Below are positions 57,052 to 64,000 of a stretch of DNA of 64,000 nucleotides, piece after piece. The notes under the pieces were generated by a model that made no database searches, was not told where the DNA came from, and saw nothing but the letters and a program-made list of their open reading frames with translations. The DNA comes from Apodospora peruviana (taxonomy: Eukaryota; Ascomycota; Sordariomycetes; Sordariales; Lasiosphaeriaceae). The DNA lies in contig JAUEDM010000002.1 of the NCBI GenBank assembly GCA_033439685.1, positions 3,534,001 through 3,598,000 on the forward strand. Direction: 5' to 3'. The position numbers were made by a program, and so were the translations under genes. Numbering within the stretch: position 1 is the first letter of the stretch; every line of letters begins with the position of its first letter.

Positions 57052-59580
57052 ATGAGACTCCCGCCGGCGGCAGTTCACGGCGCCGCTGGGCGGAATCTTG
57101 TTCGGGCAGCAGCCGGCGGCTTCCCACTACTGCCTTCGGCGTCTGCACCGGCGTACAAGTATGAACCGTTGCCATCGGCAGGAGCAATCCGGCTGCTCGA
57201 GTTGATCCATGACAATGACGACGGAACGGTGGCCAACAAGAGCCACATCATACGCTGCTCACTCAAGGCGTTCGATCCGGACAATGCGCCCCCTTATCAA
57301 GCGCTCTCTTACACATGGGGCTACCCGCTCACCTCCTTCTCCGAGCCCGCCCGGTCGTCGAGTTTCCGGCGGCTGAACTCGCTGCGCAAGACTGCTACTG
57401 CTACTGCTAGTAATTCTGCTACGTCTACCGCCCGGGTTGTCGCGACCTCAAAAGAGACATTGGTTGCTGCTCATCGCAGCAGCCGCGACCGCATCTCCCA
57501 TGTAGCTGTCCAGCACGACTCCCGTTACTTCCCCATCTCGTGCGACGGCCAGACGCTTCTGGTCACGGCCAACTTACTTGACGCCTTGCGCATGCTAAAG
57601 GACCACCCTCCGGCTATCGTAAGCACCACCAGCTCCGATAATGCAGACATAAAAGCAGCAAGCAGTGGTGGCATCGCTGGGGCGTTAGACGTACCGCCAA
57701 AGACATATCGCAGACACTTCTGGATCGATGCCATCTGCGTCGACCAGGAAAACGTCCTCGAGCGCAACGCGCAGGTGGCAGCCATGGCCAAGACCTTTCG
57801 CGCCGCCAATTCCGTCATCATTTGGCTCGGGGCCGAGGACCAGTTCACAAAGGACGCCATCGCGCTCATCGACGCGCTCGCGGCCGTCACCGAGGAAGCC
57901 TGGGAGACCATCAGCTATACCGACTTCTTTGACCACCCGGCTTGGTACAAAAAGGCCGGGATCAATGACGAGAAGCAGCTTTCGCCGACGCACTGGCTAG
58001 CCCTCATCGCCTTCGTCAACAGGCCGTGGTTTCGACGGGCCTGGGTCGTGCAAGAGCTCGCGCTCGCGCGGTCGGCGATCCTGGTCTGCGGCTCCCAAGC
58101 CGTTGACTGGTGGAAGCTAGACCGCGTGCTACACTTCATCCAGGAGAAGCGGTGGTATCACCACCTGACGACCGAGAAGATCCGACACATGATGGATGGT
58201 GTTGTTCATCAGCCGCTTGACGCCGCTGGTGATGCTGCTGATACGGATAACAAGAGCAGTTTGAGCCCGTCATCAGCGAGGAACTCGTTATATGAAAAGT
58301 TTCTTCACTCCAAGACACGCCTCAGTTTAGGAGCCACGAACCTGTCGCGGACCCGGCGCTGGGTGGAAGCGGCCCGCAAAGCCGACGGCAAGACGGATGA
58401 GAAACCGACCACCAGACTGCGGAACCTGATGAACATGCATCGCGACACACACGCCACAGATCCGCGCGACAAGGTATATGCCTTCCTGGGCCTGGTGGAC
58501 AAGAACGATCTCTCAAAAGATCCGATCGAGGCCGATTACAAACTCCCGGTCCAGCACGTCTACACCAGCGTGACCGCCAGCCTCATGCTCTCATACGGCG
58601 ACCTCAATCTACTCTCTAACGTCCAGGACGCTTCCCGCACAAAGATCCGCAATCTCCCGTCCTGGGTTCCCGACTACTCCATCACCATCGAGCCCTACCC
58701 GCTCAGGTACCGCCACAGGCAAAGGTGGTCTGCTTCCGACGGCCTCACCTGGGAGCCGAACCCAGAACCCCTAAAGGTCGGCCTCTTGCACGCGCAGGGC
58801 CACCGGATGGGAACCGTCCAGGCTACCGCCGCGATGCCTGACGAGTTACCCAACGCGGCGGCGTACTGGGCCGGCATCGTCGACCTTTCCATGAAAATCG
58901 CCGCCGAGTACCCGTTCCGCGCGCCCTCCCAAAGCACGCCGAGGCAGACGCGCATCGAGGCGCTCTGGCGGACCCTGATCGCCAACACGTACTCGCGCCG
59001 GCACCCGGCCCCGGACACCTGCGGCACGCGCTTCATCGACTACGTGCTGAACCTGCAGATCCGTCACACACTGGCGCCGTGGTCGAACCTGGGCGACTTC
59101 CAGCCGCATCAGAACCACAACCTGGACAAGACGCGAAAACACGCTGATGCGCCGGCGTGGCACGAGCTGATCGAGGCGGAGCCGCAGGACTCGGCCTACG
59201 GCCCGCAGATGTACCGCTCGCGCATCTCGTCCGTTATGGAACGCATGTTCCGCGGGACGTACACGCCCATCGAGCTGGCGCAGCTGCAGCACGAGTTTGA
59301 TATTGCCAGCGGCGACATGCGGCGCGTCTTCTGCACGGACGGGGGACTTCTGGGGACGGGCCCGAGGTCGCTCAAAGCCGGCGATGAAGTATGGGTGCTT
59401 GCGGGTTGCTCTGTCCCCCTGGTCCTGAGGCGGGTGGTGGAAACGGACGGTCCCCAGACTAGCGAGCATCATCGCTGTCGACGTCTAGTGGGCGAGACCT
59501 ATGTTCATGGCATTATGCATAGGAGGTGGTCGAAAACCAAGGGTGCCTCTGCTACCATGGAGGATGTTATACTGGAATGA
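57052..59580 (+). CDS. HET-domain (heterokaryon incompatibility) protein, intact
   Basis: A single exon of 842 residues starting at ATG 57052. The HET domain spans about 80-345, with YQALSYTWGY, FWIDAICVDQENVLERNAQVA, ANSVIIWLG and WFRRAWVVQELALA. A Ser/Thr-rich, family-variable insert of about 70 residues separates the first block from the second. A second conserved patch, DPRDKVYAFLGLV, and VPDYSI follow near 480 and 545. The C-terminal half carries a HET-associated end with DEVWVLAGCSVPLVLRRV. HET proteins drive cell death after fusion of genetically unlike hyphae, and some may defend against other threats. It is a different, healthy locus from the dead HET gene at 17 kb. GC is high, like the catalase beside it. 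Confidence 0.9.
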   Translation: MRLPPAAVHGAAGRNLVRAAAGGFPLLPSASAPAYKYEPLPSAGAIRLLELIHDNDDGTVANKSHIIRCSLKAFDPDNAPPYQALSYTWGYPLTSFSEPARSSSFRRLNSLRKTATATASNSATSTARVVATSKETLVAAHRSSRDRISHVAVQHDSRYFPISCDGQTLLVTANLLDALRMLKDHPPAIVSTTSSDNADIKAASSGGIAGALDVPPKTYRRHFWIDAICVDQENVLERNAQVAAMAKTFRAANSVIIWLGAEDQFTKDAIALIDALAAVTEEAWETISYTDFFDHPAWYKKAGINDEKQLSPTHWLALIAFVNRPWFRRAWVVQELALARSAILVCGSQAVDWWKLDRVLHFIQEKRWYHHLTTEKIRHMMDGVVHQPLDAAGDAADTDNKSSLSPSSARNSLYEKFLHSKTRLSLGATNLSRTRRWVEAARKADGKTDEKPTTRLRNLMNMHRDTHATDPRDKVYAFLGLVDKNDLSKDPIEADYKLPVQHVYTSVTASLMLSYGDLNLLSNVQDASRTKIRNLPSWVPDYSITIEPYPLRYRHRQRWSASDGLTWEPNPEPLKVGLLHAQGHRMGTVQATAAMPDELPNAAAYWAGIVDLSMKIAAEYPFRAPSQSTPRQTRIEALWRTLIANTYSRRHPAPDTCGTRFIDYVLNLQIRHTLAPWSNLGDFQPHQNHNLDKTRKHADAPAWHELIEAEPQDSAYGPQMYRSRISSVMERMFRGTYTPIELAQLQHEFDIASGDMRRVFCTDGGLLGTGPRSLKAGDEVWVLAGCSVPLVLRRVVETDGPQTSEHHRCRRLVGETYVHGIMHRRWSKTKGASATMEDVILE

Positions 59581-60242
59581 GAAGCGGGAGATGGGCGATG
59601 CAGATATGTGTCCAAACTGCAATCCGGCTATCGCATCCGCCCTTCACCTTGCATTTGGCTTCGGCACATTATGGACAAAAGATGAGTGGCTGAAACTACT
59701 GCTAAGGTCTCCGTCAATGGAAGTGGATGTCGATAGACACAGCGCTTGTCCACAAGCACAGCTGAAGGGGGAAGTAATGTATGCACTGACAGCATGTGAT
59801 CTTAATCACATCGGAGGCTCGACTTAATACCCCAGAAAGGCGGAGAATCTCCCTAAATGTCAGCGTACAGGGAAGGAGAACATCACGAATTACTTTTGGA
59901 GAACCTCAAGACATTGACATTTACCGTCATCACATCGTCACCTCTGCATCTAGCAACCAATCCGAGGGAGCTGATTGAATGTCGAACGAAAGACTCGAAG
60001 GGACATTGAACGGGGCTCAAGCACGGGTGCCCCTCTTGGTTCATGTCATTCTGAACATCAAGGCTCTCGTTGCTACGTCCTGGGTCCCGTCCGGTCCTAC
60101 TAACAAAGGCTCTCTCGGGCGAGATCCTTTAATCTCCTCGCTCGATAACTTCATGTCGTTGTCACCAGAACGATCTCGAGGCACAAACACGACATCTTGA
60201 ACGGCCATAATTTAGCATATACGACATCAAAAGAGGCTCACC
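59581..60242. other. Catalase promoter region
   Basis: About 660 bp between two genes on the same strand. No TATA or gene I can support; the segment near 60200 should be the leader. Confidence 0.45.
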
Positions 60243-61949
60243 ATGGCCCCTCCGGCGTCTATTGACAACAGTTTCGCGGCTCACGCCGCCAACCAGTTCA
60301 GCCAGTATGAGACGGACCGGCAGATGAAGTCCACCGATGCGCTCTACGCGACATCCAACGGGGTGCCCATGCCGCACCCCTACGAGACACAAAGGGTGGG
60401 CGAGAACGGCCCGCTGCTGCTGCAAGACTTCCACCTGATCGACCTGCTCTCGCACTTTGACCGCGAGCGCATCCCCGAACGCGTCGTCCACGCTAAGGGC
60501 GGCGGCGCCCACGGTTTCTTCGAGTGCACGAACCCGATCCCGGACCTGACGCAGTTGGACTTATTCAGCGCCAAGAGCAAGAAATGCCCCGTTACGGTAC
60601 GCTTCTCGACGGTGGGAGGCGAAGCTGGCTCGCACGACCTCGCCCGAGACCCGCGGGGCTTCGCGGTCAAGTTCCGGACCGAGGACGGCAACTGGGACCT
60701 GGTGGCTAACAACACGCCCGTCTTTTTTCTCCGGGACCCGGCCAAGTTCCCGCACTTCATCCACACCCAGAAGCGAGACCCGTCAACGCACCTCGGGTCT
60801 GGCGACGACTCGACGATATTCTGGGACTACCTGTGCAACAACCCTGAGTCGGTCCACCAGGTTATGGTCCTACTCGGCGACCGCGGCATCCCGGACGGCT
60901 GGCGCTTCATGCACGGCTACTCGGGTCACACGCTGAAACTCGTGAACAAGGCGGGTGACTGGGTGTACTGCCAGATTCACATGAAGAGCATGCAGGGCGC
61001 CAAGTTCATCACGCAGGCTGACAGCGCCACCAAGTCGCCCGACTTCAGCCAGAAGGACCTGTACGACGCCATCGAACGCGGCGAGTACCCCAAGTGGTCG
61101 GTCGAGGTGCAAACCATGACGCCCAAGCAGGCCGAGGAGCTGTGGGAGCGGCAGCGCATCAACGTGTTCGACCTCACGCACGTGTGGCCGCAGGCGCAGT
61201 TTCCCCGCAAAAAGGTTGGCGAGTTCACGCTCAACGAGAACGCGGTCAACTACTTCGCCGAGATCGAGCAGGCCGCCTTCAACCCGGCGCACATGCCGCC
61301 CGGCATCGAGCCGAGCGCGGACCCGGTACTGCAGAGCCGGCTGTTCTCGTACCCCGACACGCACCGCCACCGCATCGGCCCCAACTACCAGCAGCTGCCC
61401 GTCAATGCGCCGCGGACGGGCTTCCGGTTCGCCAACTTCCAGCGCGACGGCAGCATGGCCTTCTACAACCAGGGCGCCCGCCCAAACTTCCTGTCGTCCA
61501 TCGACCCCATCCAATTCCGCGACCGCACCGTCGACCTCGACAAGACGCACGGCCACTTCACCGGCCACGCCATTACCTTCCTGTCGGAGATCCGGCCCGA
61601 GGACTTCAACGGCCCGCGTGCGCTGTGGCAAAATGTCTGGGACGAGCCGGCGCGCGAGCGTTTCATTAGCAACGTGGCGGGCAAGATGGCGCTCTGCCGC
61701 GAGAAGGAGTTTCTCAAGCGCCAGATCGCCATCTTCCGCGAGGTGGACAGCGACATCGCCGACCGCCTCGAGAAAGCCACGGGAGTCAAGGGCTATGACG
61801 GCATTAAAGAGTTGCGCTTCAACGGCACGCACAACGGCATGGCGAACGACCCGAAGCTGCGGTATGCGAACGGGATGAGCGTCCCCAAGGGCAGCAGCAT
61901 TGAAGCCAACAACGGGGCGCCGGCCAAGGGGACGCACCGCGAGATCTAA
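60243..61949 (+). CDS. Monofunctional heme catalase, small-subunit type
   Basis: A single exon of 568 residues. The active-site His is at 83 (VVHAKGGGAHG), the distal Asn at 156 (LVANNTPVFF) and the proximal heme-ligating Tyr at 370 (RLFSYPDTHRHR). The NADPH-type groove and arm fit clade 3 (small-subunit) enzymes, and there is no flavodoxin-like extra domain of large-subunit catalases. It breaks hydrogen peroxide to water and oxygen. There is no signal peptide and the C-terminus (REI) is not a standard peroxisomal PTS1, so cytosol is the default guess. The ATG has a strong context (caccATGg). Codon use is strongly GC-ending, which suggests high expression. Confidence 0.94.
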   Translation: MAPPASIDNSFAAHAANQFSQYETDRQMKSTDALYATSNGVPMPHPYETQRVGENGPLLLQDFHLIDLLSHFDRERIPERVVHAKGGGAHGFFECTNPIPDLTQLDLFSAKSKKCPVTVRFSTVGGEAGSHDLARDPRGFAVKFRTEDGNWDLVANNTPVFFLRDPAKFPHFIHTQKRDPSTHLGSGDDSTIFWDYLCNNPESVHQVMVLLGDRGIPDGWRFMHGYSGHTLKLVNKAGDWVYCQIHMKSMQGAKFITQADSATKSPDFSQKDLYDAIERGEYPKWSVEVQTMTPKQAEELWERQRINVFDLTHVWPQAQFPRKKVGEFTLNENAVNYFAEIEQAAFNPAHMPPGIEPSADPVLQSRLFSYPDTHRHRIGPNYQQLPVNAPRTGFRFANFQRDGSMAFYNQGARPNFLSSIDPIQFRDRTVDLDKTHGHFTGHAITFLSEIRPEDFNGPRALWQNVWDEPARERFISNVAGKMALCREKEFLKRQIAIFREVDSDIADRLEKATGVKGYDGIKELRFNGTHNGMANDPKLRYANGMSVPKGSSIEANNGAPAKGTHREI

Positions 61950-64000
61950 AGGGACCCGACTATCAGGCCTCCATGTGTTCGTGCTTCACTTGGATGCCTT
62001 CTTGACCGGGTTGTGGGGGAGAGGAAGGAGGTAGATAGAGTTCTAGGACGGTTGACAGAGTTGATGCCAATGCATATTTTGCTGCAGAAGTAAATTAAAA
62101 TCGGTGACGAGCTTCGTCGTTCTGCATCACGCTTATGCTGCCCATATGCGCCAATTGACTAGAACAGGTAGCTATACCTTAACGCTTGCAGGTGGGAATG
62201 TGTCAAATGCCATGTCATCCGGAACAGGATAACCACGAGTCCTTTATTTCGAGTCTTGGGTACCGTATCATCGTACTGTATCAGAGAGAAGCTTCGGAGG
62301 AAGGAAACCCAGTAATGTCGAGGAAGCAGGCGACGAAAGTGCCTTGCCTTGCCTTCCGCCCGGGGTGGGAGGAAGCGCATGGGCACGCACGCCTCACAAG
62401 GAACAGGGAGGGGCGGAACGTTGTGCGGCGAGAACCCTGATGTCGTGCTGGTGCGGGAATTACCGCAGTGGTCCCACCTTTCCGAGCCCCGAGGGCAGAA
62501 ATGCTCGAGGCATCCACCACTTCGGCCGGAACTGAACTTCCTGAAGGCTTGAAGCTCGCCCCAACCGCTCCATCCGGTCGGGTCGGCGGCGGGGAGAGGG
62601 CCGAAGAGAGCTGTTCCGACTAGGTAACGAACCATCCGGTCTGGTCTCGTTGAACCGCTAATGTGAATAGTTTGTGGCCTGGACTTTTGGCTATCGATCT
62701 TCAAAGCCTGCCAGCTGCCTCTTGTGTGAGCCCAAGGAGGCGTGTCGCTATCGTCCCCAAGACAGACGCCAAGGTGACCCCTTTTTGATGTGTTCTGGGG
62801 GTAACCAGTTCCGGTGAGCCACCCAGGCAACTTTCTTTTTCTTATAAAAAGCCCCCAAGCGGGCCGTGGCCGATGGTGGGGCAGACGTGGTCTTGGTGTC
62901 TCGATACATCCGGGCCATCATTTTGGCCGTGGTGTCCCAGCTTCCATGTTCCTGGGCGAGAAGAAGTAAATATGAAGTGATATTCTCGCCGGCAACGTCG
63001 CCTCGATAAGCGTCCTGTCTTCCTTCTTGACGCTTCTGAGGGGCCAAGACAGGATAGGAAGCTCCTGGCGCAAACGTGGGAAGGCAGGACAAAAATTGGA
63101 GGGGTGCCATTGAGCTCTTTTGCCTGCGTCGCTGCGGTGGTGAGTTGAGGTTGCGTTTTGCGCAGGTACCTGCATTAGATCCATGCTCTCTGACAAAGGT
63201 GCGTCTGCTGGAGCGAACTGTAGACGATTGCCCAACTGGAAGTCGTGCCGGAGGTGGCTTGCAGGGAAGCTCAAATCCCCAGAACCCTGGAATCGGAGTG
63301 GGAACAAACTCTTCCCTCTCAACGCCATGGTGGTCGCTAATCGATAACTAACGACCACTAGTGGGGAGCACAGGCCGAGTGGCCAAGCTGCGTGGCATGG
63401 GGATAATCAGGAGATTGCCAGCTTCCATTGCAGAAAATAGGGGGTGCCGTTGACTGGTTGTTGTGGCTGAGTGGTTGCATGGCAGCGAGCTTTATAAAGA
63501 AGATTTGACATCTGGGGAAACTCTCAACGGACCCAAGGAAGACCCTTTAAGGTTTAGCCAAATCTTTTGCGGAGGACAACCCAAGCATCAGCAGTCATCT
63601 TGTCGTCAAACCTCCGCTTCGTAATTTTTGGACTCGTCTCCACGCCCAGGGTTCGCTGTCCTGTCCACAAGGACCAATCCAGGCGCTTCTGAAGCCTCCT
63701 CAGATCAGCCCACACTGGTTCGATCTCGCCAGCTCTTCAAAAGTCGACGGCAAATAAGAAATATAGAGACCCGTGGGATTATTGATGTCTGGCAGCTCGG
63801 ATCGCGGAGGATGACCGAGAACGCCAAGAGACGAAATTCGATTCGATATATCGAGAGAGGCCATCTGCCCTGGGCCTGGTTGCAAGACCAGCCGCAGAAG
63901 ACTTGCTCGCTGCAGGAAGAAAGGAGGTGGGAGACTTGTGGAAAATACGACGGACTAGTAATAAGCCGTGCAAACTTATCGAATCCCAGCCTAGCCCTCA
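61950..64000. other. Right-end intergenic region
   Basis: About 2 kb after the catalase with no recognisable gene. A 223-codon antisense ORF at 62159-62830 looks random. A TATAAAG at about 63493 on the plus strand might belong to a gene beyond the window, but this is weak. Confidence 0.4.

Noticed and set aside
60870..61937. 355-codon ORF on the minus strand opposite the catalase
   Set aside because: It mirrors a GC-rich intact catalase gene, has Arg/Val/Glu-rich random composition and no known motif.
62159..62830. 223-codon minus-strand ORF after the catalase
   Set aside because: Low-complexity random-looking sequence, no family, no promoter; not called.
1..64000. CRISPR arrays, bacterial operons, insertion sequences
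   Set aside because: The DNA is fungal; no regular spaced repeats, terminal inverted repeats or transposase/retroelement domains were seen.

Overview
The window is nuclear DNA of a filamentous ascomycete (Pezizomycotina; a Sordariomycete is my best guess, not proven). The evidence is short GT-AG introns of about 50-120 nt with fungal branch sites, a dispersed single 5S rRNA gene, intron-bearing tRNA genes, and typical Pezizomycotina families: BYS1, CFEM, PTH11/rhodopsin-like 7TM proteins, HET and NACHT proteins, and a lineage-type KDM5 demethylase. I rebuilt spliced models by eye. Every multi-exon model given as intact closes in phase from ATG to stop.

Left third (1-18 kb) is accessory and partly decayed. 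It holds a clipped unknown ORF, a Q/P-rich prion-like protein, a secreted BYS1 protein, and a head-to-head cytochrome P450 and class I terpene cyclase that both carry several frameshifts. These two look like the corpse of a sesquiterpenoid cluster. An intact GPI-anchored CFEM protein, a 5S rRNA gene and an intact FAD sugar-lactone-type oxidase follow, then two more broken genes: a small unknown and a HET-domain gene.

Middle (18-41 kb) mixes accessory and core genes. There is a MUP1-type methionine permease, tRNA-Ile(AAU), a first 7TM rhodopsin-like protein, a small basic protein, a first NACHT NTPase, a secreted GH30 hydrolase and tRNA-Leu(CAG). The core genes TAF6 and SDHC come next, then a second NACHT NTPase of the same layout, and a second rhodopsin-like protein.

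Right part (41-64 kb) is mainly housekeeping. It has an OsmC-family mitochondrial protein, FAL1/eIF4A-III divergent from SF3a60 (both pre-mRNA splicing factors), SLX1 nuclease, a large KDM5/Lid2 H3K4 demethylase with a long upstream region, an intact single-exon HET protein, a small-subunit catalase, and about 2 kb with no recognisable gene.

Functional themes: self/non-self recognition and cell-death type genes (two NACHT, one intact and one dead HET), surface and secreted proteins (CFEM, BYS1, GH30, two 7TM receptors), and a core block for transcription, splicing, chromatin and repair.
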